This document shows positions 1-8,556 of a stretch of DNA of 41,546 bases, one piece after another. The first letter of the stretch is position 1; the number at the start of each line of letters is the position of its first letter. The notes below the pieces were generated by a model. The model made no database searches, had not been told where the DNA came from, and saw nothing but the letters and a program-made list of their open reading frames with translations. Source of the stretch: Companilactobacillus kedongensis (lineage in GTDB: Bacteria; Bacillota; Bacilli; Lactobacillales; Lactobacillaceae); NCBI RefSeq assembly GCF_003946625.1, contig NZ_RHOR01000019.1, positions 1 to 41,546 of the forward strand, written 5' to 3'. Both the position numbers and the translations under genes were made by a program.

Positions 1-151
1 GACAAGTTAATGTCAACAACTTTTTAAAATAATTATTTGAAGGTAAAGATGAAAGGAACTCATCAATACGTTGTCGCCGTTGCTCTGTCGCAACAACAGG
101 TAATATATTACTAGTTAAGTAACACCTTTGCAAGTACTTTTGTAAAAAAGA

Positions 152-1693
152 TTACATTTTTTTGATTTGCTCTATATCTAGTACCTTGTCGATCCAGTCA
201 CTACTATAGAAGCCCTCTTCGTGGGTAACTAAGATCATAGATCCAGGGTAATTTCTTAGAGCTTTTCGCAATGAAGATTTACTTTCATCGTCCAAATGAT
301 TAGTTGGTTCATCCATAAATAGAAAGTTTGTTGGATCAAACATCAAATCAGCAATCTTAACTTTTGTCTGCTCACCACCAGATAATGATCTAATTGGAGA
401 CATGATCTGCTGACTTGTTAGTCCAGTTCTAGCCAGAACCTGTCTAACTTCCTTGTTATCTTTCTCAGGATGTTCCTCTCCAACAATTTGGAATGGAGTT
501 GCCATCTTATTCTTCCAATCAAGATCCTGCTTAAAGTATCCAACCTTAACAACTTCTGAAAAATCAAAATTACCTTCGATTGGTTTAATAATATCTAATA
601 GTGTCTTGATCAATGTAGACTTACCGATACCATTGAATCCTTTGATAACCATTTTTTCTCCACTTACTATAGAGAAGTTCAGCATCTGCTCAAATAAAGG
701 TTTGTCATAGCCTATCTTTAGATCGTTTACTTCAAGTACCATTCGAGAACTGGGGATTTCTTGATACGGGAAGTTAAAGCTGGCAATTTTCTTATTACCA
801 GGTGGTGTTAGAACATCCATATGTGCTAACTGCTTCTCACGACTCTTAGCACTTTTAGATCTAGTACCGGCCTTAAACTTTCTAATATAAGCTTTGGTCT
901 TTGAAATTTTTTCTTGTTGTTTAACATAGGCTTTCATATATGTTTCTTTGTTAGCAGCCTTCTGTTTCATAACTTGCTTAAGATTACCGGTGTACTTAGT
1001 GATCTTACCAAATTCAATATCTGCTACACAGTTAACGATTTTATCCAAAAAACCGTAATCATGGGAAATAACTATAAAGGCACCTTCAAAATCATTCAAA
1101 TAGTCTGATAACCATTCAATATGATTAGTATCCAAGTAGTTAGTTGGCTCATCTAATAAAATCATATCTGGTTTTTCTAAAAGGATTTTAGCCAAAATGA
1201 TCTTTGAACGTTGACCACCACTTAGTTTTGAAACGTCATGGTCATATCCAATAGCATCTAGTCCTAAACCAGTAGCAACTTGTTCGATTTTAGTATCCAG
1301 CTCGTAAAAATCATTAGCATCCAATATCTCTTGAAGTTTACCAGCCTTTTCCAAGTCATCATCGTCTGGATCGTTCATATAAATTTCAGTCAACTTATCA
1401 TTTGCTTCATACAACTTATCAAAAGCAGTTTGAAGATATTCTTTTATGGACATCCCTTCAACTAGTTTTGCTTGCTGATCTAAATAGCCCACTGTTAAAT
1501 GTTTTTGCCAAGTGATCTTACCTTCATCGGGTTCGATCTGGCCTGTCAAAATTTTGATGAAAGTAGACTTACCCACTCCATTTTGACCAGTGATTCCCAG
1601 ATGATCTTCTTTGTTTACTTGGAGACTTGCGTCATCGTAAAGTCTTTTATCCAAGAATTGTTGTGTTAAATCATGTACCTCTAAAACGCTCAT
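152..1693 (-). CDS. ABC-F family ATPase (YfmM-like)
   Basis: A 513-residue protein with two ABC ATPase domains and no membrane segments, the hallmark of ABC-F proteins, which act on the ribosome rather than in transport. Domain 1 has Walker A GQNGVGKST (about 36-44), signature LSGGQRSK and Walker B ILLDEPTNYLD. Domain 2 has Walker A GFNGIGKST, signature LSGGEQTK and Walker B FLFMDEPTNHLD. A charged linker (about 230-310, rich in Lys and Gln) joins them, as expected for the tRNA-interacting arm. From memory, length and sequence resemble Bacillus YfmM more than the known antibiotic-resistance members. The start is an ATG behind AAGGAG. It lies 64 nt downstream of the LCP gene's stop with a hairpin between them, so it is probably a separate unit. 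A housekeeping translation factor is likelier than a resistance protein, but the sequence does not decide. Confidence 0.93.
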   Translation of the reverse strand: MSVLEVHDLTQQFLDKRLYDDASLQVNKEDHLGITGQNGVGKSTFIKILTGQIEPDEGKITWQKHLTVGYLDQQAKLVEGMSIKEYLQTAFDKLYEANDKLTEIYMNDPDDDDLEKAGKLQEILDANDFYELDTKIEQVATGLGLDAIGYDHDVSKLSGGQRSKIILAKILLEKPDMILLDEPTNYLDTNHIEWLSDYLNDFEGAFIVISHDYGFLDKIVNCVADIEFGKITKYTGNLKQVMKQKAANKETYMKAYVKQQEKISKTKAYIRKFKAGTRSKSAKSREKQLAHMDVLTPPGNKKIASFNFPYQEIPSSRMVLEVNDLKIGYDKPLFEQMLNFSIVSGEKMVIKGFNGIGKSTLIKTLLDIIKPIEGNFDFSEVVKVGYFKQDLDWKNKMATPFQIVGEEHPEKDNKEVRQVLARTGLTSQQIMSPIRSLSGGEQTKVKIADLMFDPTNFLFMDEPTNHLDDESKSSLRKALRNYPGSMILVTHEEGFYSSDWIDKVLDIEQIKKM

Positions 1694-1722
1694 AAATAAA
1701 CTCCTTATTTTAAAAACATAAC

Positions 1723-1755
1723 AAAAGGCCGAAACAAATTCTGCTTCAGCCTTTT
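1723..1755 (-). terminator. Terminator-like hairpin after the LCP gene
   Basis: Arms aaaaggccgaa (1723-1733) and ttcagcctttt (1745-1755) pair along 11 positions with one G-U pair. It directly follows the LCP stop codon on the minus strand. The following T-tract is interrupted (CTTTTGTTATGTTTTT), so termination may be partial with readthrough into the ABC-F gene. Confidence 0.6.
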
Positions 1756-1757
1756 AA

Positions 1758-2963
1758 TTAAAATCCTGATAGTCCGATCGTATCGTCTCTATCTTTATTA
1801 GTACCTTCACTACTTGGCGTACTCTTAATCTTAGTTTCATAATTCTGGTTTTGATCACCTGTGTACTTAAACGAGAATCCTAAAGACTTATTGTACTTAT
1901 TCAATTTTGTTTCTTGATTATCTAAAGTTGCTGGTGTTAAATCCAATTGCTTTCTTAGCTTATCAGACACACGTTGCAATTCTTTGGTTGGAGCAATTTC
2001 ATACGAAGATCCATTAATCGTTGAACTGAATCCTTGAACATGATCTGAACCGATCTTCTTGGAAGCTCCTCGATAGTTAAGAAAAATAGACTGCATATCA
2101 CTGAAACTCAGATTTGTTGTCATTGAATTTGAAATACTGTTCAATACTTTCTGATAGTGAGTGAATGTGTTCGCACTTGCTGCACTCTTAATAATAGCAG
2201 AGATTACCTGTCTTTGACGTTTTTGTCTACCGTAATCACCTTCAGGATCTTCATATCTCATTCTTGAGTAATCCAATGCCTGCTTACCGTTAAGGTGCAT
2301 TTCACCCTTCTTAAAGTGAGATTCTTTTTCATCAGTATCTCCATAAGAAAAGCTGAATGGGACATCAACATCAACACCACCGACACTATTAACGATCTTT
2401 TTCAATGAATTAAAGTCGACTTTTACATAGTAATCAATGGGAACATTCAAGAGTTTTTCAGTTGTCGCAACAGCACTCTCTTCGTTACCTATATTGTAAG
2501 CAGAATTGATTTTTTGAATCTTCTTAGTGTTGTTGTTAGTGTCTTTCCAAATTTGAGCCATAGTATCTCTTGGTACTGATACCATTGTCGTCTTATTAGT
2601 CTTTGGATTGACGGTCACAATGATCATCGTATCTGAATTACCGCGATAATCTAATTCCATATCTCTAACGCCGCCATCAGTCGTATCTACACCTAACAAT
2701 AAAATTGAGATAGGTTTCTTATCGGAAATCTTAACTGAAGCTTGTTTACCATCCAGTGCCTTGTAAGTCTTGCCCAAAGTTTCTTGTGTCTGAGCATAAA
2801 TCCTAAATCCATACGCACCTAATATGAAAAATACTGTTAAAACTACTAAGCCTAGAATTTTTAGGAAGGATTTCTTTGTCCCTCCACCATTATTAGAAGC
2901 CAACGCACTATTTCTAGTCAAACGACGTCTTTGCTCCCTAGACATATTATTCTTATTATTCAT
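1758..2963 (-). CDS. LytR-CpsA-Psr (LCP) family wall-polymer ligase
   Basis: A 401-residue type II membrane protein: a basic cytoplasmic N-terminus with RREQRRRLTR-like character, one membrane helix (about 33-54), then an extracellular LCP domain. LCP landmarks visible are ILLLGVDTTDGG, YRGNSDTMIIVTVNP, SVPRDTMAQIW and LDYSRMRYEDPEGDYGRQKRQRQVI, which carry the conserved Asp and Arg residues that bind the polyprenyl-pyrophosphate substrate and metal. The family transfers teichoic acid or capsule precursors from the lipid carrier onto peptidoglycan. The roughly 100-residue C-terminal tail is hydrophilic and low in complexity. The start is an ATG with CGGAG 7 nt upstream. Which polymer it handles (wall teichoic acid or capsule) cannot be told. 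It has its own upstream gap of almost 300 nt and seems monocistronic. Confidence 0.93.
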   Translation of the reverse strand: MNNKNNMSREQRRRLTRNSALASNNGGGTKKSFLKILGLVVLTVFFILGAYGFRIYAQTQETLGKTYKALDGKQASVKISDKKPISILLLGVDTTDGGVRDMELDYRGNSDTMIIVTVNPKTNKTTMVSVPRDTMAQIWKDTNNNTKKIQKINSAYNIGNEESAVATTEKLLNVPIDYYVKVDFNSLKKIVNSVGGVDVDVPFSFSYGDTDEKESHFKKGEMHLNGKQALDYSRMRYEDPEGDYGRQKRQRQVISAIIKSAASANTFTHYQKVLNSISNSMTTNLSFSDMQSIFLNYRGASKKIGSDHVQGFSSTINGSSYEIAPTKELQRVSDKLRKQLDLTPATLDNQETKLNKYNKSLGFSFKYTGDQNQNYETKIKSTPSSEGTNKDRDDTIGLSGF

Positions 2964-3168
2964 AAATAAACTCCGTTTAGTATATCCCTGAGATTTTCCA
3001 TTATTTTATGAAAAATGGACATATTTGTACAACGTTAATAATATACCCTAAAAATATGAAGAAATTTAGTGTACGTTGAAACAATTATAAAAGTTTAAGC
3101 TATTCTGTCAAATTGTGAAATAATAAATGTCCCCAGAAACTGGTAGAAAATACACCTTTATCCTAAAA

Positions 3169-3224
3169 AAAAGAGAAAACAGATCAAAACTTGAAAAACT
3201 CAAGTAATATCTGCTTTCTCTTTT
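3169..3224 (-). terminator. Rho-independent terminator
   Basis: Arms aaaagagaaaacagat (3169-3184) and atctgctttctctttt (3209-3224) pair at 15 of 16 positions. On the minus strand the stem is followed by T8, so it ends the transcript of the zinc-ribbon gene (and perhaps of the PBP operon). The rest of the gap to the LCP gene (2964-3168) is AT-rich and should hold the LCP promoter. I see a small inverted repeat caacgt/acgttg there but no clear -35/-10 pair. Confidence 0.85.
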
Positions 3225-3256
3225 CTAATAATTAAAACTTATTGCAATACTACCAA

Positions 3257-3511
3257 CTACAATACTCGATCCAAATTAGGAACTTTATCTGTTTTTTCAG
3301 ATTTAGATGCAACGTCAACCTTACCGTCATTCAAAGTAAATTCATCTTTATTGCGACAACGTGGACACTGCATTGTAATTTCGTATTTAACAGAGTCGTC
3401 TGGATTAGTTCCCAGTTCCTTTTTCTTAAGGATCAGCATGGCTGGATGATTGCATTGACTGCATTTAAATAGCAATATTTTTCCCTCAGAAACTTTATCT
3501 GCTAAGCTCAT
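3257..3511 (-). CDS. Small zinc-ribbon protein of unknown function
   Basis: An 84-residue soluble protein. Cys17-x2-Cys20 (KCSQC) and Cys49-x2-Cys52 (QCPRC) form a probable four-cysteine zinc ribbon separated by a beta-rich 28-residue insert. The C-terminus is charged (KSEKTDK). It is real rather than accidental: GGAGG lies 12 nt before the ATG, it ends at a strong terminator, and both CxxC knuckles are intact. It follows the PBP gene after 65 nt with no terminator between, so it may be the last gene of that transcript. Zinc ribbons of this size are common among nucleic-acid-binding or chaperone-like proteins, but no function can be assigned. Confidence 0.8.
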   Translation of the reverse strand: MSLADKVSEGKILLFKCSQCNHPAMLILKKKELGTNPDDSVKYEITMQCPRCRNKDEFTLNDGKVDVASKSEKTDKVPNLDRVL

Positions 3512-3576
3512 TGTCCTTAACCTCCATTAATTATTCTATTTAAATGTTAATAGATTGCGTACCTCATGACAACCTC

Positions 3577-6207
3577 TTAATTGCTACTATTAACGTTTAT
3601 TTTCACGTCTGGAACGTTTCCACCATAACTTCTGATTTCATTCATAATATCAATCAATTTTTGCTTTTGATTTTCTTTATCAGAATCATCATTGTTGTAA
3701 GCGTCTTTAACCTTTTGCAATTGAGAATTGTATTGTGGCATCAGGTCATTTACTTTAGCTTTACGCTTTGAGGCTCGTTCTGATTCAATTTGTTCTTTTT
3801 CTTGATTATATTTGGCAATCTTCTTATTATCTTTTGAAGTTTGGAACATTGCTTGACTCATATTAAGGTCTTTTTGTAGATCAAGAATCTGGTTGTTAAA
3901 GTCACTCTTAGCATTCTGACGTTTAACATTGGCATTCAAATAACGGATCTTTTGTAATTGATCCAACTTTTTATTGTATTGAGATTGTTTGATAATTGGA
4001 GACTCTTTATACTTCTCGATTGCCTTTTCAACTTTACGTTCACGAGAATATTCTTCTTTTTTCGTTAAGTGATAAATGATCCGATAATCTAAGTTAGCCA
4101 AACGTTCAGAATTCTTATTTGTCTGTTCAGTATTATATTTAGAAAAGTCTGTATCAATAATATCTTGTATTGACTGCTTCCTATTCTTAGTTTGAACTGA
4201 CAATTTATCACCATTAACCGTGATAGTACTTGGTTTCTTAAAGTCTTTATTCTTCTCTTTAAGCGAATCAACCAAATACTCACCTTCAGCTTTAAAAGCC
4301 TGCATCGAAAGATTCTCTTCAGCGGCAGTCAATGTCGATGGCATATCATTACCGGTCCAATTAGCAATCGTAAATCTTGGTGTCATACCCACAAAATATG
4401 AATCCTTAGTATCATCAGTCGTACCTGTTTTACCAGCTGTAAAGTCATAGTTATCCAATTTAGCATTTTTACCTGAACCATCACTAATTACTGATTGCAT
4501 GGTATTCAACGTCATATAACTGGCATCCCTAGTATAAATGGATTTTTTAGGGTGAGTATTTTGATAAATATATCGTTCATTGGCATTATCATAAATACTG
4601 CTCAAATTACTTGGGGCTATAAAACTACCACCCCTTGAGAATGAACTATATGCTGAAGCCATCTCAGTGGTAGTTACACCATTTTGAAAACCACCAATGG
4701 CAATGATTGGATTATCGTCTTCTGGCGCTAATCTGGCAAAGTCCATCTTGATCAAATTGTTATAATACAAGTGTTTATTGTCTTCTAAAGCCAATTTATA
4801 AGCAACAGTATTAATTGAATTTGCCAAAGCATCACGAACGGTCGTCTTACCTTTATAACCACTATACCAATTCTTTCTACCGGCAATTGCCGAATCAATA
4901 ACGGTACTTTGTGGCAAATAGCCACGCTCGAAGGCTGGAGCATAGGCTGTAATTGGTTTAGAAGCAGAACCTGGCTGACGATAACCTGTAATAGCACGAT
5001 TAACTTGGTCTCCATCAGTCGTTCTACCACCAATAATTGCTAAAACATCCCCTGTTTGGTTATCAACTACTGTACTAGATACTTGTGGTGCCAACTTTCC
5101 GTGTACATCTCGTCCGGTATATGACTTATAGGTATCAGAAACGATGCTTTCGATTTTATTCTGGACATCCATGTCAATAGTCGTATGGATACTATATCCA
5201 CCTTCCAATAACTCACCACGAGCCCGCTCAAATTCTTGTTGATATTTAGCGTAGTACTGACTCATCTCTTTATCACTGCTGAATTTGTACTTCATCATAA
5301 AGCCAGACGACTTCATAAGTTCTTCGGCAGCATTATTGACGGCATAACTTAGCGCATAATTATTGGAAACATCGTTATCAAATTTATGTTCATTGATCTT
5401 CAATCCTAATGGTCGCTTTCTGGCGTTCAAATAGGCGTTATGACTGATCAATTTATTCTTATAGAAAATGTATAATACCATGTTCCTACGCTTCAATGAG
5501 CGTTGCGGATAACTGACAGGATCATAGTAAGCCGGGTTATTCGGAATACCAACTAGCATTGCCAGTTTATCAATTGATAATTCATTTTGATTCTTAGAGA
5601 AATAATAATCGGCGGCGCTGCTAAACCCATATGAACCATGGCCCATGTAAACGTCATTGATATAAAATTCTAGAATCTGTTTTTTGGTAAACTTCTTTTC
5701 CAGTTGTTGGGCAATAACCATTTCCTTTAACTTACGATCGACTGTTTGTGATTGATCTTTTAGAACAACATTTTTAACCAACTGCTGTGTCAAGGTTGAC
5801 CCACCTTCGATCCTACGATGTAGGATTCTGGCTCCGATCGATCGAATGATAGCATAAACATCGACCCCATGATGAATATAGAATCTCTGATCTTCAACCT
5901 TTACCAATCCTTTAGTGATCTTAGGATTGATCTTATTTATCGGCACATAATCAGAACTTGACTGTGATAACTTCTTTAAGACTTTGCCGTTACGATCATA
6001 TATAACGGTAGAGTTTTTAGGGCGGAAATCGCTCTTTGTCAGACCTTCACTGTATGAATAACCGTCAGCAATCGCACCTTTGATATCATAACCATACTTC
6101 ATCCAAAATGTCCCGATCCCACTTAAAATAAGAATGATCAATATCAGTATTATCCACGGCCATTTTCTATGTTTTCTTTTAACTGTATTTCTCTTAGCTT
6201 CTCGCAT
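3577..6207 (-). CDS. Class A penicillin-binding protein (PBP1A type), bifunctional
   Basis: An 876-residue protein with a basic cytoplasmic tail and one membrane helix (about 17-37). A GT51 glycosyltransferase domain (about 65-260) has catalytic Glu105 in VEDQRF and the EGGSTLTQQLVKN motif. A transpeptidase domain (about 370-640) has all three active-site motifs: Ser414-A-S-Lys417, Ser464-I-Asn466 and Lys593-T-Gly595. It polymerises lipid II and crosslinks peptidoglycan outside the membrane. From about 650 to the end there is no PASTA or fibronectin domain but a Lys/Glu/Gln-rich, strongly helical, probably coiled-coil tail of over 200 residues ending in a Gly-Asn-Val-rich stretch. The start is an ATG with AGGGG that overlaps the stop codon of the upstream membrane-protein gene (8 nt gap), implying coupled translation. 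Confidence 0.96.
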   Translation of the reverse strand: MREAKRNTVKRKHRKWPWIILILIILILSGIGTFWMKYGYDIKGAIADGYSYSEGLTKSDFRPKNSTVIYDRNGKVLKKLSQSSSDYVPINKINPKITKGLVKVEDQRFYIHHGVDVYAIIRSIGARILHRRIEGGSTLTQQLVKNVVLKDQSQTVDRKLKEMVIAQQLEKKFTKKQILEFYINDVYMGHGSYGFSSAADYYFSKNQNELSIDKLAMLVGIPNNPAYYDPVSYPQRSLKRRNMVLYIFYKNKLISHNAYLNARKRPLGLKINEHKFDNDVSNNYALSYAVNNAAEELMKSSGFMMKYKFSSDKEMSQYYAKYQQEFERARGELLEGGYSIHTTIDMDVQNKIESIVSDTYKSYTGRDVHGKLAPQVSSTVVDNQTGDVLAIIGGRTTDGDQVNRAITGYRQPGSASKPITAYAPAFERGYLPQSTVIDSAIAGRKNWYSGYKGKTTVRDALANSINTVAYKLALEDNKHLYYNNLIKMDFARLAPEDDNPIIAIGGFQNGVTTTEMASAYSSFSRGGSFIAPSNLSSIYDNANERYIYQNTHPKKSIYTRDASYMTLNTMQSVISDGSGKNAKLDNYDFTAGKTGTTDDTKDSYFVGMTPRFTIANWTGNDMPSTLTAAEENLSMQAFKAEGEYLVDSLKEKNKDFKKPSTITVNGDKLSVQTKNRKQSIQDIIDTDFSKYNTEQTNKNSERLANLDYRIIYHLTKKEEYSRERKVEKAIEKYKESPIIKQSQYNKKLDQLQKIRYLNANVKRQNAKSDFNNQILDLQKDLNMSQAMFQTSKDNKKIAKYNQEKEQIESERASKRKAKVNDLMPQYNSQLQKVKDAYNNDDSDKENQKQKLIDIMNEIRSYGGNVPDVKINVNSSN

Positions 6208-6215
6208 AATGACCC

Positions 6216-7514
6216 CTAATCAGCGTAGAATATTGTTCCCGATGAAATCTTAGATTGCAAACTCGATAAGTCTGATGAACTTATTTGTAGTCCATTACTA
6301 TAACTGCTTCCACCAGAATAAATAAATCCAATTGTTGATCCATTGCTGAAGTAGATCGACTTACTCAAACTGCTATTATTCTTCATCCAAAAGACTGGCG
6401 TAGCTGAATTGAAATCAGACGTTGTATTATCGGCGTCAGTAATATCATTACTCTCCAAAGTACTGTCAGTCGCATTAGTTAGATACTGTCCAAAACTACT
6501 ATTACTACTGTCCGTGATGATGGCATCATTATTGCCTGCTGAAGTAATGACTTTCTTGATACTATACTTACCTGAACTTACTCTTGAATTACTTACTGAA
6601 ATATATCCACTTTCAGCTACGTAATTTCCGTTAACATTAGTCATCAAAGCTAATTTACTACTACTAGAATCATAGTAAAGAACAGTCTTGCCCGTTAAAC
6701 CAGCATTATTCAACGTATCAGAATCATTATCTGATTTATCAAGCGTTCCGATAATATCGACATTGGCTGCTTTATATTTCTCCGTCAAAGGCGAATTTCT
6801 CAAAGCATCTAGTTGCTCCTTTGCAGCAGTAACTCTAGCACTGGCACCCTTATGGTTAGCATAGTAGTCAGTCATCTTCGAAACTGCTTCAGTCCACTGT
6901 TTTTTAATTGTCTTATTCTTGATCAACTTATAATAGGCATTGACCATGGAGATCTTTTTGATGTCCAAACTAGCATTGTCACTGCTGAACTTATCCCAAG
7001 TTTTAGAAATATACCCATTAGCATCTTGAGTTTGTTCAAACCAGATTTGAATCATATCCAATCTATTACGCTGCTTCTGATAAACATCCTGATTCTTTTC
7101 TTTTAGCAGTTTTTTATCTAATTCGTCAATTTCACCACTAGAAACACCATCTTTATAGTTGCTCTTTCCATCAAAGAGAGCCGAAACCTGCTCAGCTCGT
7201 ATTGATCTGGCATCGATATATTGTTCTAGTTCATGATACCTTTTAACGTTATCCTTAGTTATGATATTATTTCCACTGACTTTTATCAGCTTGCCCACAA
7301 AACTCACTGAACCAGAATCAACATGTGTTTTTAAAACTTTGTTAGTCTTATCCTGATATTGACCATTTATCTTAGCTGTTACAGCCGCATTGACTACCCC
7401 GCGTGAAAGCATGACAAAAAATATAACTGCTGTGATAGCAGCAATTACCTTGGCCCCTAGTAGTAAATAGTGTACTGATGAAGAACTACCTTTTAAATCT
7501 TTTTTATCTTTCAC
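6216..7514 (-). CDS. Membrane-anchored extracellular protein, possibly MapZ-related
   Basis: A 432-residue protein that I cannot place firmly. It has a very short cytoplasmic N-terminus, one membrane helix (about 17-38), a helical extracellular region rich in charged residues (about 45-235), a Ser/Asn/Asp-rich linker, and a compact Gly/Ser-rich C-terminal part ending in SSGTIFYAD. Anchor, helical domain, Ser-rich linker and small C-terminal domain are the outside architecture of the streptococcal division-site protein MapZ. The long FtsZ-binding cytoplasmic part of MapZ is missing, so this is a suggestion only. I chose the GTG at 7514 because GAGG lies 6 nt before it; the in-frame TTG at 7526 overlaps that Shine-Dalgarno and has none of its own. 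It is 8 nt upstream of the PBP gene, so a wall-synthesis or division role is plausible. Confidence 0.75.
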   Translation of the reverse strand: MKDKKDLKGSSSSVHYLLLGAKVIAAITAVIFFVMLSRGVVNAAVTAKINGQYQDKTNKVLKTHVDSGSVSFVGKLIKVSGNNIITKDNVKRYHELEQYIDARSIRAEQVSALFDGKSNYKDGVSSGEIDELDKKLLKEKNQDVYQKQRNRLDMIQIWFEQTQDANGYISKTWDKFSSDNASLDIKKISMVNAYYKLIKNKTIKKQWTEAVSKMTDYYANHKGASARVTAAKEQLDALRNSPLTEKYKAANVDIIGTLDKSDNDSDTLNNAGLTGKTVLYYDSSSSKLALMTNVNGNYVAESGYISVSNSRVSSGKYSIKKVITSAGNNDAIITDSSNSSFGQYLTNATDSTLESNDITDADNTTSDFNSATPVFWMKNNSSLSKSIYFSNGSTIGFIYSGGSSYSNGLQISSSDLSSLQSKISSGTIFYAD

Positions 7515-7540
7515 GATTTTCCTCAAATAACGTTTCTTTT

Positions 7541-7569
7541 TGTATATTATATATATTAAAGTACCACAA
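7541..7569 (-). promoter_or_regulatory. Candidate promoter of the membrane protein-PBP operon
   Basis: On the minus strand TTGTGG (7569-7564) and TATACA (7546-7541) are separated by 17 nt, about 27 nt before the chosen GTG start. The 74-nt gap is shared with the divergent gene at 7589, so the two promoters overlap or lie back to back. Confidence 0.5.
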
Positions 7570-7588
7570 TTATAAAGGGTGAGAAATT

Positions 7589-8518
7589 TTGAAAAAATTA
7601 TTAAAAAAACATCTGAAATTATTAATTACTTTACTGATCCTAATCTTAATAATTTTAACCTATGTCTTCAACTGGGGAAATATCAAAGATAAGACTGTCA
7701 ACAAAATATCTTCGATCACGATCCCCTTCTCTTTGATCGTCAATCCTAAAAATATCGATCAGGATGTCACGCCAAAATCGATCAAATTAAATGATAAGGA
7801 TTTTGAAGCTGACAAGACTCAAGCCATCAATCTAGTTAATACGATCAACAGCAATTATAAAGCTACCAAAGATTTTAATTTTCTCACTGAAAAACAGGAT
7901 AAGTCTCTCACCGATAAAATCAAAAAGCAATCGCATCAATACATCCATGATGTCACTCTGTTGAATTTTGGAAAAGACCGTAAAGGTAAATACTTGACCA
8001 TCAGTCTGAATCAATACAATGACACCAAACAAATAGTCAGTTATCGCTATCGTCTATATCACAAGAAATCACAGATATTCTCAGTTAAATATCTAAAACA
8101 GACTTCAAATACCTATCCTCCACGTTTCATTATTCCTGATGTTGAAGTTGGGGATGCTGGCATCAACAATTCTAAGAATTTCATGCAGCGTCTCAAAACG
8201 GCTGTCATCAATTCCAATTTAACAATGAACAATGCATCTGAACCGGGTAACTTCAATCAAATTGCTATAAATCTTGGACTTAATGCCGATAAGAGCAATA
8301 AGGGACTCTACAATCTAGCTAAAAATTCTAACTCCAGAGTAACTAATTACGGAATAGTTGGTTATGAAATATCTGACGTACCTCGTCATTCACGAGTCTA
8401 TATCAAACAACTAAGTAAAAATAAGCATTATTATTACACTCTAACTTATAACCGTAACAGCAAAAAATTTGTCAGTTTTCAAAAGGGCATCATATCAACT
8501 GATAACAGAGCAAAATAA
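7589..8518 (+). CDS. Orphan membrane-anchored or secreted protein, unknown function
   Basis: A 309-residue protein with a Lys-rich N-terminus (KKLLKKHLK), one very hydrophobic Leu/Ile-rich helix (about 12-28) and a roughly 280-residue outside domain that is Lys-, Asn- and Ser-rich and predicted mixed alpha/beta. There is no lipobox, no LPxTG and no recognisable catalytic motif. It begins with TTG behind AAAGGGTGAG and stops inside a bidirectional terminator. It is divergent from the MapZ-like/PBP operon and points against replication, unlike everything else on this arm. The setting hints at a cell-envelope role, but the sequence itself gives no function. Confidence 0.75.
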   Translation: MKKLLKKHLKLLITLLILILIILTYVFNWGNIKDKTVNKISSITIPFSLIVNPKNIDQDVTPKSIKLNDKDFEADKTQAINLVNTINSNYKATKDFNFLTEKQDKSLTDKIKKQSHQYIHDVTLLNFGKDRKGKYLTISLNQYNDTKQIVSYRYRLYHKKSQIFSVKYLKQTSNTYPPRFIIPDVEVGDAGINNSKNFMQRLKTAVINSNLTMNNASEPGNFNQIAINLGLNADKSNKGLYNLAKNSNSRVTNYGIVGYEISDVPRHSRVYIKQLSKNKHYYYTLTYNRNSKKFVSFQKGIISTDNRAK

Positions 8519-8547
8519 AAGTGGATACCTAAACGGTATCCACTTTT
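8517..8547. terminator. Bidirectional terminator
   Basis: A perfect 13-bp stem, aaaagtggatacc (8517-8529) with ggtatccactttt (8535-8547) and loop taaac. It lies between the stop of the plus-strand orphan gene and the stop of purA on the minus strand, with A/T runs on both sides, so it can serve both converging genes. Confidence 0.9.
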
Positions 8548-8556
8548 CACTTTTAA

